Shown in pieces: positions 1 to 15,560 of a stretch of 64,000 nt of DNA. Within the stretch, counting starts at the first letter, position 1; the number at the start of each line of letters is the position of its first letter. A program made the position numbers and the translations under genes. Origin of the DNA: Phymorhynchus buccinoides (taxonomy: Eukaryota; Mollusca; Gastropoda; Neogastropoda; Raphitomidae); contig CM065698.1 in the NCBI GenBank assembly GCA_017654935.2, positions 44,121,691 through 44,185,690 of the forward strand. The letters run 5' to 3'. Under the pieces are notes generated by a model. The model saw only the letters and a program-made list of their open reading frames with translations. It made no database searches and was not told where the DNA came from.

Positions 1-1080
1 ATTCTACCTGCCTATCAAATAAAATGTTCGTTCGTTCGTTTCATCGTTAACTCTCTCTCTAACTCTCTCCCTCTCTCATCTCTCTCTAAACTTCTCTCTC
101 TACTAACTACTATCTACTACTACTCCTCTACCCCTGCCCCTTCTGCGCCAAGTTCTCATCTCTCTCTACTGTCTCTCTGTGTCGCATGCCGCGTTCCACA
201 AGCTGCCTCTTTGTTTGTCTCGTCTGTTTAAGTCGCTATCTCTTTTTTTCTTGCTGTGTGTCATATACGTAGAATGTATGTGCAATAGGTTGAATAGCTC
301 GTATGTATCGCGTGTGTGTTTAAGTAGCGCAGTGTCGTGAGTGCGTTTTTGGCGGGACAGACGCATTGTATCTGCATTTATATATTGTGACTGTGTTAGG
401 TGTGCGTTTTCTGTGCACGTAGCTCAAGATACAGTTTGTGGTTTGTGTGCTGTAACGCGCGTTTGATGCTTGACCATGCTTTGTGCTGTCGCTATGCGAG
501 TTTCCGTTACCTCCTTTATTACGTGTGGTATGTGTTGCATCGCTGAAAAGCGTGTAGCATGTCGTTATGTGTGTGTTGTTTGGGTAAGACCATGACCATG
601 CTTCGCCGCCGCCCCATAGCGCGCGCGTGGTGAATGTTTGTGCATGCTAACACTATGTAGCGCGGGGGACTCTCTCTCTCTATTTTTCTCTCTACTAACT
701 CTCTCTGAGCCTAGAGTGAGTCCGCAGAGTGTGTGTGTGATGCTCGTGTGGTGTGTGTTTTCTATGTGTAGTGTGTGTGTGCTGTAAGTGTGTGTTGTCG
801 TGTGTGCTGCCTGTCTGATCATGATGTGTGTCTGCGTGTGATGAGTGTGTATGCGGTCAGCCCTACATACTGAAGTGTTGTGCCTGCTGTTATTGTGCGT
901 GCTGTTGTGCGCTGTGTGCGCGACGCGCGCATAGCACGTCTGTGTGCTGGTAGTGAAGTTTAGTTGCCATTAGGCCTACTTTTTTACTATTTGCCCTTGA
1001 CAATGATCCGTTCGTCAGTTGACCTCAATGACCAGTAGCAAGTGATGGCCAGAGCTATCCACTTGCACCAATTGTCAGTC
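1..1080. other. Low-complexity CT- and GT-rich DNA, no gene seen
   Basis: CT-rich tracts (about 50-180 and 670-710) and TG-rich stretches (about 730-850) alternate with unremarkable sequence. Open frames here are short and biased in composition. I see no exon, RNA gene or transposon end. Confidence 0.6.
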
Positions 1081-1140
1081 TCCAGTGGTCCGAAAACTCC
1101 AACAAAGGATTGCTGATAAAAGGCACCAAGACAGAGGGAC

Positions 1141-1412
1141 ACCATTAAAACGCACACACACACTCACAACAACACACACACACACAGACCCACACACACA
1201 GACACACGCACACACACACACACAAACACACAAATGAGCACACAGACACAACGCCACATAATACATTGCACCTCATACGCTCACAAAGCAACCACGCAAT
1301 GCACACAAAAACACACCCACACACATAGATAAATACACACATTATGTGTGCACTTACTTACACGTACACACACACATCCACACACACACATAAACACACA
1401 CACAGTGCGTGT
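1141..1412. repeat. Interrupted CA microsatellite
   Basis: About 270 bases dominated by CACACA with scattered interruptions. Apparent Cys/Val-rich frames on the opposite strand are translations of the repeat. Confidence 0.9.
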
Positions 1413-1629
1413 TGAGCACTATGTATTCACAGCTTGCACTCACTCGCACGTATACACGTAGACACATATATAAGCTTAAGCATTAAAATTCTCTCTCCCG
1501 CCCCACACGTTTACAAGCACAACATACCCCCTCCCCCTCCACAACACTCCTCCCACCCATATTATTACCTCCATTCCTACACTACCCTCACCCTCAGTCA
1601 AAGGGAAGCAAACTCAACCTCATCCTCAC

Positions 1630-6389
<4,760 letters not shown>

Positions 6390-6424
6390 CTGAATGTCTG
6401 TGTTACGTGGAAAAGGTTTGCTGA

Positions 6425-6910
6425 TTATAAGGCCTGGTGCACAGTACATCCCGGATTTTCCGCGCGGAAATAATTAGGTGTGTATTAGGTATCAGGTGCT
6501 TTATAGTCACATCTAGGTGTCACTGTGAAATTCATGTTGGTCCCACCTGGAGAGAGCGTCGCAGCCAGAGGCGCGCCACGCAATTAAAAAAAATTGCATG
6601 CGATTTTTTGTGACTGATGAGGAAGAAAAAGGGGTGGTGGTAAATTTGGACCAAATGACAACTTTTTCGTTGCCACTGGGATTAACGTGCGCTAAGTGCA
6701 TGGGCACATGGGACCTCAGTTTATGGTCTCATGACTCAAGCGTGTACGATCAATAAGTAAAAGAAAGAAGGGAAAAAATATACGGATTAGGGGAAATACA
6801 TGGACACGTGCGCTTATTTTTTTCTTCTTTCTTTTACTTATTTACTGATTGCGCATAGGTTTCCGCGCGGAACATTCGCGTGTGTATGTGTACACGGCCT
6901 TAGGCCACAA
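6425..6910. mobile_element. Inverted-repeat element split by a SINE
   Basis: Left part (GGCCTGGTGCACAG, then CCGCGCGGAA) and right part (TTTCCGCGCGGAA, then GTACACGGCCTTAGGCC) are inverted relatives. A second copy of the core lies at 12765-12975. The SINE at 6482-6735 interrupts it, so the SINE arrived later. Confidence 0.55.
6482..6735 (-). mobile_element. SINE, 3' part (family of 28350 and 35090)
   Basis: On the minus strand it reads the conserved central part (CCCAGTGGCAACGAAAAAGT), then CTGGCTGCGACG, then AATTTCACAGTGACACCT, and an ACCTAATA-type tail. The tRNA-like head is missing. Same family as 28350-28740 and 35090-35417. Confidence 0.75.
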
Positions 6911-7557
6911 CTTTTTGACGTTATTTATCAACTCGGTTCTTTTCTCGACTGGAATTGGATATAGTGTGGGGCCACTGTTAATACTACTGCTTAGCCATCT
7001 CGTAAGTGTGATCTTGATGTTTGTACATGTGTTAGATAGCAAAGTTTGCTGAACGTTGATTGGTCAGTATTCTTGTCGTCATTGCGTTCTGAATAGGAAT
7101 TGTTCGGGAATAATTAAGGAGGAGTAATTTTATGGTTTGTGTGGGAGTGATCTCGCCTAATTCAATCGGTCAAACAGGGGAAGTTACTCTACCATCAGGT
7201 AATTCCCCAGTGGGCTTTCGTCTCGTGTGTTTGAGTAGACTTACATCACTTAGAACACTGTGCGTCATTCTAAAAAGTGATGTCATTTATATTTTTACGT
7301 CACATTTCGCAAGTTTTATCAGTTTGTGGCAACACTGGTCACCCCTCATTTTTCCTGACAAAATAAAAATGTTTGCAAGTCGCTGACTCTCATCCTGTGG
7401 TTTCAAGCTTCGACGCCATGTTGCCATGGTTGCTATGGTTTTGACGGAGTAAGTCGAGGTAATCAACTCTAATTTTCACGAAGTTTTCTCTCCCAGTTTT
7501 TTCTCTCTCCGAAAATCGTCTATTATCTTTAGATGAATAATGGATTGTTAGTACCCA
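6911..7557. other. Intergenic or intronic DNA, nothing recognised
   Basis: No exon with convincing splice sites, no shared repeat and no RNA gene noticed on either strand. Confidence 0.4.
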
Positions 7558-7710
7558 GGGACGGTATTCCTGTCGAGATAGCATGAGACTTAGCATGATG
7601 CTAATTTAGAAGCGCTTCCAATGTCATACAGGATTTAATAGGACTTTTGGAAGAGCTTCTAAGTTAGCATCATGCTAAGTCTCATGCTATCTCGACATGA
7701 ATACCGTAGC
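7558..7710. mobile_element. Short inverted-repeat MITE
   Basis: Two arms of about 50 bp (CGAGATAGCATGAGACTTAG and its inverse) flank a 45-bp centre. No coding capacity. A related inverted fragment appears near 18430-18515. Confidence 0.65.
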
Positions 7711-7740
7711 CCTTTTAGATATCTTCTATTGATTGATAAA

Positions 7741-7840
7741 TCCTCGGGACTTTCCTGGTGTTGACATTGCCCTCCTGGATAGTTCCCACCATCTTTAAGA
7801 TCTAATTAATGTCCCCCACATGTGCTGTTCCAGGCCGGAG
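7741..7840. repeat. Dispersed repeat with GGGACTTTCC, copy 1
   Basis: Shares GGGACTTTCCTGGTGTTG, CCTCCTGGATAGTTCCCACC and a CCACATGTGCTGTTCCAG-type end with about ten other places here (16437, 32805, 38785, 41870, 43213, 48095, 50142, 50935, 60425). Unit about 110-150 bp. The motif GGGACTTTCC at 7746-7755 is identical to a classic NF-kappaB site. Confidence 0.75.
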
Positions 7841-7860
7841 GAAACTGTTAATAGTGTATG

Positions 7861-8660
7861 TTCATTCGCTAGGGACCCTTCTATAGTGAGAGAGAGAGAG
7901 ATGAGAGAAAATTAGAGTTTTTACGCCTTCTGGGTCAAAAGACAATTTGAGGCATTTGAAATTATACAGATTCGGGAAAAAAGTGGATTTTTTGAGTCTT
8001 TTGACATAATATTTTGAAATTATAATTTGTATGTCTAGAGTTTCGTAAAATATTTTAGAAAAGAAATTAGAGATTTTAATGTTTAGGGCGCACAAGTCTA
8101 AAATTTAAAATTTATGTTTGTGATAAAATATTTAATTTGTAAAAGATATTTGGCTGTTTGCTATTTAAGTCTGACAGATTGGAGGAGGTCTTGATTAAAA
8201 AGACCCCAGGGCTACAGATTAAAATTCGTGCTTTACGCTCAACTGAGCTTTGCTAAAAAAAAATTCCATATATTGTGCTCAAATGAGCTTTGTTATTAAA
8301 ATTCTTAAGAGGCAAAGAGGCCTGCTTAAAAAAACTGTACAGGTTTTATGACCAAATGGTCGTAAAAATGTAATGGTTTAAAACAACAAAAAACAAAAAG
8401 TGTTATTAAAGATATTCCTGTGACTAAAACACAAGCAGTTTTTAGGCTTCCGTGTGGTCAAAGGTTTAAAAAAGATGATTAAGAAACTCGCATGGACAAA
8501 ATGTGATGTACATTAATTTAAACTATTATGTACATAGCTTTACAATCGAAATATCTAGTCTTTGAACAGTCTAGGGTATGTTACTGTTTTTATAGGTGTA
8601 TTTAAGACATTAAGTAAAAATTTTTTTTTATTTTTGTTGTTGCACTGTCCCGATAGCTTC
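7861..8660. other. AT-rich DNA, nothing recognised
   Basis: Strongly AT-rich, with short open frames only. Short hairpins such as GCTCAACTGAGC occur near 8237. I could not assign it to a gene or to a repeat family. Confidence 0.4.
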
Positions 8661-8670
8661 GTGCTTGTTA

Positions 8671-8890
8671 CAGTGGCGTTGCTCCATCACGGACGCTCGT
8701 CTTCGAATCCCAATCGCAGCTACACCCGGGTTTGTTCAAGGTCGCAGATAGAAATACGAGACACACAGCAGTCAAGGGGAGGAGATAATCTATGTTTAGG
8801 CGTCAGGAGTGCGAACAACCGAGTGAGACACTGCCACTCTGCTGAGTCAACTTCGGTGGAGTTCAGAACTGTGTATATGTTAAAAATTAG
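8671..8890 (+). mobile_element. tRNA-derived SINE-like repeat
   Basis: Begins ACAGTGGCGTTGCTCC and has a B-box-like TTCGAATCCC about 30 bases on. The downstream text GGTCGCAGAT...GTCAAGGGGAGG recurs at 38283-38470. Two loci sharing a tRNA-like head and body indicate a SINE family. Confidence 0.55.
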
Positions 8891-11000
8891 TTAATTTAAG
8901 AGTTGTACGATTTAAATTAATATTTGGTTAGAATTTTTTAAGTATTCAAAATGCTATGACGCTAGTCTCTAAAGTATTAGACTATACCTAGGACGTGACA
9001 TGAATAATACAAAGATATCTTGTCAATACTGTATAACCTTGATATGTTTTCAATTTATAGTTAAATAGGTTTTAAAATTTTTGTTTAAAAAATTTAGTTT
9101 ATAAATGCAATGATTTGTTTTAGTTAAAAGTTACCATATACAATTTTGGTTATTTATATGTTTTGGTGGTCATGAACTAGACGATGTAAGTGGTTAGTCT
9201 TTTAAGTTGGGATCCAGTCTCAATCATGTCAAAACCGATATGTTCATTATATAATAATTATTATAACAGTGGGGGGGACACATAGCCAGATGGCCTCCAT
9301 TACTTCATATATTAATACAAGACTATTGAAGTTGTGTCATCTGATGTACCGCCGCTTGTCGGCATGATCGGAGTCCTTAAAAAGCTGAGTATATTTTAAG
9401 CTGCACAAAATGTTAAGATAGCTGGCAGGTGGATGGTTAACGATTCTTGCTGTTGCTCGGAACGGATGGGAGGGAGGGAAAGGTGACACCTCTCTCAGCC
9501 TCCGTGCAGAGAGAAAATAATGTTTTACCGCCCTCTTGGCTGTATTTTCGGCCATGTGGTGCGCAACAGCCCCGAGCAGTGGCAAAGGCACCGTAGTTTG
9601 AGTGTCCCCAAAAGGGGGGGGAGACAAGGCCCTCTTCCCCCCCCCCTCAAAAAGCGCGTACGGCTACAGCGAAGAACCCCCCGTTGCGTGCGTCTCCGGG
9701 GGGGGAACACCCATCTACAGGGGGGGGAAGGGGACTGTGTTTAAAAAATGGTGGGATCAAAAAGTAGTGTCAGCTTCGGCCATCAGGCGCATGTCTTTAG
9801 TTAATAAAGGGGAAGGAGGAAAAGGGAAGTACGGCAATAATATTCTGTATCGACTTCTCTGCCTTTTGGTCTAAGACAGTGATTTCAGGAATTATATTTT
9901 TTGTTTATTGTCTTAGTTTATCCTGGTTGGTTTGTTCCAGCCGATCGTACATTGCGAAAGCCGATACGAGACGTTAACTGACTTCCATAGGGAGTAGGGA
10001 AGTGCAGCTAGGGTCCGGCCCGCGCCCCGGAGGGACTCACCCCCACCACCTTCTAAGTGAGTTTTGAGATGTCGGTAAATTTACTAAGCTCTTTTTTTCT
10101 GCCATCCGTCCTATTGTTGAAAATTATTGATAAAGTGCCAACAAAAACGAATAAACAGGAACAAAATAATTTAAGTAGGACCTGGACTACTTCCGGCACA
10201 GATAAAGGAAGGTCGATTGGCATCAAAACTCTAGACAGACAGCAAAAACATAGTGTGATTGCGTGTACAAAAATCTTAAGGAAAAAAACAAAACAGAAAG
10301 GGGCAGTGGTACCTGTGCAGATTATCCAGTTGGGAGGCTGGTGTTGGGGGTTGATGTTGAGGGACTGAGTTTGATGGGGTGGGGGGGGGGGCAAAGCTGA
10401 AAGAAAATTTCTATTTTAAAGGGATCCGTTCTACGATTTATTGTCAGAAGGGCGTCTGCGTACACCGTATCCAGACAGAGCAGAGAGATTTGACAGACTT
10501 TCATTTAAGCAAAGTAGGGATAAGTCTATGAGACAGGTAGTTAGGGTGTAAAATAATGGGAATGTGAGAAAGGTCTGAGGACTACTCCTCGGATTCTTAG
10601 AAAGCACTGACCTCAGACAGAGACGATTCAAAAGACTGAGTAGCCTGGGATGGGGTTTGGTTCAGAGGGGGAAAAAGTCAGTTTGAAAAAGTAACGCGCC
10701 CGGGTGGTGGGGCTAGTGTAGCTCTGGGTCCCACGGCAGCACCTGACACTTTCGGGCGTGTCTTTTTCAAACCTGAATCCAGGCACCGTTTAGACTGAAA
10801 CGAAGGACCCTGCAATGCCAAGTCTAAAGTCAAAGTTAATTTATTGAAAAACCCCACAGGGGATACTATGAAATTGTTACAACAGGTAACATTATACCAA
10901 AACACACATTACACTTACAACGCAATTTTGGAGAAATTACCAGCGAGTATAGAATACCCCGCTACCTGACGCATACATATACACTAACACACGCAAAAAA
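8891..11000. other. Intergenic DNA, nothing recognised
   Basis: AT-rich up to about 9300, then G- and C-run-rich between 9600 and 9735 and again near 10380. No exon, RNA gene or shared repeat family was noticed. The right edge is the assembly gap. Confidence 0.4.
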
Positions 11001-11500
11001 NNNNNNNNNNNNNNNNNNNNNNNNNNNNNNNNNNNNNNNNNNNNNNNNNNNNNNNNNNNNNNNNNNNNNNNNNNNNNNNNNNNNNNNNNNNNNNNNNNNN
11101 NNNNNNNNNNNNNNNNNNNNNNNNNNNNNNNNNNNNNNNNNNNNNNNNNNNNNNNNNNNNNNNNNNNNNNNNNNNNNNNNNNNNNNNNNNNNNNNNNNNN
11201 NNNNNNNNNNNNNNNNNNNNNNNNNNNNNNNNNNNNNNNNNNNNNNNNNNNNNNNNNNNNNNNNNNNNNNNNNNNNNNNNNNNNNNNNNNNNNNNNNNNN
11301 NNNNNNNNNNNNNNNNNNNNNNNNNNNNNNNNNNNNNNNNNNNNNNNNNNNNNNNNNNNNNNNNNNNNNNNNNNNNNNNNNNNNNNNNNNNNNNNNNNNN
11401 NNNNNNNNNNNNNNNNNNNNNNNNNNNNNNNNNNNNNNNNNNNNNNNNNNNNNNNNNNNNNNNNNNNNNNNNNNNNNNNNNNNNNNNNNNNNNNNNNNNN
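11001..11500. other. Assembly gap (500 N)
   Basis: Exactly 500 N, so likely a placeholder of arbitrary length rather than a measured gap. Confidence 0.99.
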
Positions 11501-11524
11501 CTTTCAGTTTCATAACAATAATCA

Positions 11525-11935
11525 TATTTGGTATATTTATAGTCACAGAGACTTATCTCTGTGGAATTCGGGCTGCTCTCTCCCGGAGAGTGCGTCGCCG
11601 CAAGTGCAGCGCCTACCCATTTTTTTTGGTGGTGGGGGGTGGGGGATGGGTGAGGACGGGGTGGAGACAGGCTTGGGATTTGATCATACCAGGCAGCGGG
11701 ATCTCTCCCTGCTCTTACTTTTAACTGCCGTGGGAATTTTACGTGCTGTAAAGCGCACGGGTCAGACTAGCTTTTTTTAAGTCCCCATCCGAAGGGCTCG
11801 ACGTTCGGTTAGATTTTCTTGTCGAACTAGAAAAAAAAGGCGAGGTGGCCGTGATTCCGGAACCCGGGTCACTCACGCTACAGTCACGCATTGAAATCGG
11901 CAGGCGAACGTCTTAGCCACTGAGTCACCTTCCTT
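11525..11935 (-). mobile_element. tRNA-derived SINE
   Basis: On the minus strand the head reads GTGACTCAGTGGCTAAGACG (A-box region), then GACCCGGGTTCCGGAATC (B-box-like). The 3' end is GAATTCCACAGAGAT...GTGACTATAAAT, resembling the tail of the 28350/35090 family with a different head. Confidence 0.65.
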
Positions 11936-12250
11936 CTCTCTCTCTTCGTAGGCTGATCCTATCCCTATCCCTTTCCTGAGAAACGGTAGAATGTTGCTTC
12001 CTCAGTGAAAATTTTCAATGCGATGTTTTGAGGGTGGGACTGGGGGTAGGTGTTGGGGGGGGGGGGGGGGGGGTAGGTACTTGCACAATTTGGCAAAGGT
12101 TCAGTTCGCTCGCTTATCCCTCACCTGAAATCTCACACACACAAAAATAGCAAAGAAGGGACTTTTTTGTGTGTGGCTATGCTCAGGTATCATATTTTGG
12201 TTATCAGTTATTAGTATTTAATTTATGTTAGCTAACTTTAACATTTGGTT
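11936..12250. other. Intergenic DNA with a long G run
   Basis: Contains a G homopolymer at about 12055-12073. Nothing else recognised. Confidence 0.4.
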
Positions 12251-12254
12251 GTGT

Positions 12255-12255
12255 G

Positions 12256-12301
<46 letters not shown>

Positions 12302-12392
12302 TGCGTGTGCGTGCGTGTGCGTGCGTGTGCGCGTGTGCGTGTGTGCGCGTGCTTGTGCGCGTGCGTGTATGCGTGTGTGTATATATAGACGT
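12255..12392. repeat. GT microsatellite with GCGT variants
   Basis: Pure GT repeat followed by a GCGTGT-rich section. Confidence 0.9.
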
Positions 12393-12439
12393 TTTGAAGA
12401 GGGTGTGGCCTGTCTAAGAGTATCTGTTCATTTTATGTA

Positions 12440-12521
12440 CTGTTAATACGTGTGTTAGATTATAATATGTTTTAATTCCCACGCACAAGATGAATTCTTC
12501 TTGTTATGAAGCCAATAAACA

Positions 12522-12575
<54 letters not shown>
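12440..12575 (+). repeat. LINE 3' end with GATT tandem tail
   Basis: The sequence GATGAATTCTTCTTGTTATG, then AATAAA, then at least twelve GATT units is the usual form of a non-LTR retrotransposon 3' terminus with a short tandem tail. No coding part is recognisable. Confidence 0.5.
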
Positions 12576-12577
<2 letters not shown>

Positions 12578-12764
12578 AGAGTTAAAATCATGCTTATTTT
12601 CACAGAACGAAGAAAATAAAGCCCCCACAAGGCAAAGGTTCAGTCTCGCTGTCCTCATACCACCTGAAAGCTCCTCGTTGAAAATTGTCGCTGATGGGAA
12701 ACATTTTGCTGTGCTCGTATACGGGGTAAGGTCAGTATAGCGGAAAGGGCTGTGTACTTTGAAA

Positions 12765-12975
12765 GTGTAAGGGTACGTACACATACATGCGGAGACTCCG
12801 TGCGGAAACCCGTGCGGAAACCCGTGCGCAATCCGTAAATAAGTAAAAGAAAGAAGGGAAAAGATCTGCACGCGTGTCCGAATTTCCCCAAATCCGTACA
12901 TTTTTAACCTTCGTTCTTTTACTTATTTTACGGATTGCGCATGGGGTTTCAGGATAAACTGTGTACGAGGCCTAA
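12765..12975. mobile_element. Inverted-repeat element (relative of 6425-6910)
   Basis: GCGCAATCCGTAAATAAGTA and its inverse (TACTTATTTTACGGATTGCG) flank a short centre. GGAAACCCGTGC is locally repeated at the left arm. Shares arm text with the element at 6425. Confidence 0.6.
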
Positions 12976-13091
12976 GCAGAGAACGTGAAGGGGATAGCTC
13001 TCTATACTGAAACTTCGCTCACAATTTGGGGTTGTTGCTTTTTTCTCACTTTTGGCCCTTTAATAAAATGGCTTGTATGATTGGTCGACAT

Positions 13092-13308
13092 TAGGGGAAG
13101 ACGGGGTAAAAAGCGCATGGGCGGGTAAGAAGCCCACCCCAATTATCTCATGAAATGAATAAAATTTCAGTCTAATTTTGCCCATGAGACGAGCGTTAAT
13201 GTCTAGCATTCGTCTTATGGGCAAATTTGACTGAAATTTTCTTTATTTCATGAGATAATTGGGGTGGGCTTCTTACCCGCCAATGCGCTTTTTACCCCGT
13301 CTTCCCTA
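13092..13308. mobile_element. Palindromic TA-flanked MITE, copy 2
   Basis: About 217 bp, near-perfect palindrome with TA at both ends; same ends as copy 1. The centre GACGAGCGTTAATGTCTAGC and its surroundings are shared with copy 3. Confidence 0.88.
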
Positions 13309-13631
13309 GCCTTATTTTGTTGGGGCCGATAGTAAGGTGAGATCTAGAGATGGATGTCTTCAGCAAGAGGGCTTTGCCACGTGAGGGCGACCTTGAATTT
13401 CACCGAGTTGAATTTAGAGAGTTGAATTAGAAAGGTCAGCGTAACTCGGGCAGAACGAGTGCGGGCAAATTAGTAGTCTAGTATAGAGAGCGAACACACG
13501 TGGCAAATGCCCTATTGAGAATCGTGTTTACAGCTTCGACGTTGTTGTTTTTTGTTGTTGTTGTTGATGTTGTTTGTTTGTTTGTTTGTTTTGGGTTAAT
13601 AATTTAATGTTCTGAAACTTGGAGGCATTGC

Positions 13632-13803
13632 AGTGACCCGTAAGGGCCAGCCACACGTCCACCGCTAAAATCGCACGACTGTACGATACGATTTGATCAC
13701 GTGGCATCAAAGAACGAATGTGCGTGATTGGCGCACCGAGACCACGTGATCGAATCGTCTCGTACAGTCGTGTGATATGTAGTTGACGTGTGGCAGGCCC
13801 TTT
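13632..13803. mobile_element. GGGCC-ended MITE, copy 1
   Basis: Arms AAGGGCCAGCCACACGTCCA and GACGTGTGGCAGGCCCTTT are inverted. An inner pair ACGATACGATTTGATCACGT and ACCACGTGATCGAATCGT is also inverted. Other copies: 43374-43522 and a partial one at 36231-36345. Confidence 0.7.
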
Positions 13804-13927
13804 AGAGCTGCAGTCTTTGGGATTAACTGGCCCCAGGGGCCATTTTACTCCTGCACCTGTCCTTATTATGTCGTGGCCCTGTATAGTAGTAGCTATGAGC
13901 GCGTCTTAGACAGTCAACACGGGTTGG

Positions 13928-14144
13928 TAGGGGAAGACGGGGTAAAAAGCGCATGGGCGGGTAAGAAGCCCACCCCAATTATCTCATGAAATGAAGCAAA
14001 TTTCAGTCTCATTTTGCCCATGAGACGAGCGTTAATGTCTAGCATTCGTCTCATGGGCACATTTGACTGAAATTTCTTTATTTCATGAGATAATTGGGGT
14101 GGGCTTCTTACCCGCCCATGCGCTTTTTACCCCGTCTTCCCCTA
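13928..14144. mobile_element. Palindromic TA-flanked MITE, copy 3
   Basis: The cleanest copy: TA, AGGGGAAGACGGGGTAAAAA, inverted copy at the far end, TA. It lies only about 620 bp from copy 2. Confidence 0.9.
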
Positions 14145-14194
14145 GTAAGTAAATTAGACTAAAACTCCCCAAAACGATCGGCTGTTTAGACTAA

Positions 14195-14345
14195 TTTACA
14201 TGTGTGTTGCCATGGGGAAATAGAGATGTTTCGTGAATATGGTTAACGTGCGCACAGATTTATCTTGTGTGAGTGGCCTAATTACTGTGCTGCCATGAGG
14301 AAATAGAGATATTTTGTGATATATGTTAATGTGTACACAGACTTT
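14195..14345 (+). repeat. 75-bp tandem duplication, also present at 52186
   Basis: Two units sharing TGTTGCCATGGGGAAATAGA-type text and GTTAACGTG...CACAGA. The same unit, again in tandem, occurs at about 52186-52345, so the pair is a mobile or dispersed tandem unit. Confidence 0.6.
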
Positions 14346-15015
14346 TAGGATCAGCCTAGGATTATTGCCATGAAACTAAAAGAACCAGACTTTGAGACCG
14401 AGAGTCGTGGACATGAGTGGGGTGTCTAAAGTACACCCTTTTATTGTGACTCACTGGCAATAACACTGGTTTATCTGTTCGCACTCAATGGTGTAATCTT
14501 AGCCATCCGTTCCGACCAAAAGAACTTGTTCACTCCGTTTGACACTGCATTTACGCCTAAACAGATTGCTTCACACATCCGGGGGCCGTTTCGCAAGGGC
14601 TAACGTTACGTAGCGTGAGCGCAAATCAGCACTAAAAAACGGTACTAAGAAAAACCTCTTTTGCCAACGTTTGTCGTAAACGTTTTGTGGCTGTGATCGA
14701 GGTAGCAAGCGACAAATTATTTGAAGAATCATGGGAAATATCAATACTTCCGGCTTCTTTTTTTTATATCTTGCGCGACGAGACTTGAACTTTAAAAATG
14801 GAAGACCAAAATAACAAGCTTGCCACAGCAAATATTCTTTAGTCTATCGTGAAAAAAAACACCCGCAAATTAAACAAACGCAAGTGTTTTTGAGTGCTCT
14901 TTCTTAATTTTCATCATGTTAGATGGGATAATAATGTGCAAATTTAATTTTCTGCACACAAATAGTCGTGGGTGAAATCGAAAACTTTGTACAAACTGAC
15001 AGAGAGGTATGATTT
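14346..15015. other. Intergenic DNA, little recognised
   Basis: A stretch near 14585-14625 (GTTTCGCAAGGGCTAACGTT) has an inverted relative near 21130-21165, suggesting transposon ends, but no complete element can be drawn. Confidence 0.35.
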
Positions 15016-15019
15016 ATCT

Positions 15020-15345
15020 CCAACGAAACTACGATACTACGATTTCATTAGATTCATGATGACTGTAGTATTTCATCAGAATTGTGTCTCACAGACATAC
15101 TGAGAAACGTCTGTATTTCTGCATTCGCCAGGTTCGTGTGAACGAAACTACGATAGTAGGATTTCATGATTCATGTTGACTGTAGTATTTCATCAGAAGT
15201 GTCTCACAGACATAGAAACGTCTGTATTTCTGTATTATATATTTCGCCAGGTTCGTGTGAACGAAACTACGGTAGTAGGATTTCATTAGATTCATTTTGA
15301 CTGTAGTATTTTATCCGAATCGTGTCTCACAGACCTCGTCACCGT
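15020..15345 (+). repeat. Tandem repeat, about 120 bp, 2.6 copies
   Basis: Three units contain AACGAAACTACGATA, TGACTGTAGTATTTCATC, GTGTCTCACAGACAT and CGTCTGTATTTCTG. Units differ by small indels. Confidence 0.75.
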
Positions 15346-15439
15346 TGGATTAGTCGTACGACTGAAATTGGACGTGTGGATGTCGGTCCTCAATAAAGGC
15401 TACTATGACTGTCTTGGCAAACTGGTGCGACAAGTTTTG

Positions 15440-15560
15440 TGATGGTTTTTGTTTGTGGCACAAGCCACAAACCTATAACTCACTTTGTCGGTCTGTCGGT
15501 GTTGGTCTGTCGGTCGGTCGGTCCAAAATTGTCGCACATATTGTAAAAGAGAACAAAATA
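15440..15560 (+). repeat. Dispersed repeat with hairpin and TCGG/TCTG tract, copy 1
   Basis: TTTGTGGCACAAGCCACAAA is a perfect hairpin, followed by ACTCACTTTGTCGG, a (TCGG/TCTG)n tract and AAATTGTCGCACA. The same arrangement is at 51215-51330. Confidence 0.7.

Noticed and set aside
7861..9300. Nuclear copy of mitochondrial DNA (because of high AT and rRNA-like feel)
   Set aside because: I could not find any conserved mitochondrial rRNA, tRNA or protein segment.
9520..9744. Arg/Gly/Pro-rich frames on both strands
   Set aside because: G- and C-run composition; no splice sites, start context or similarity.
10962..11546. 194-codon frame on the minus strand
   Set aside because: Mostly the run of N; no sequence content.
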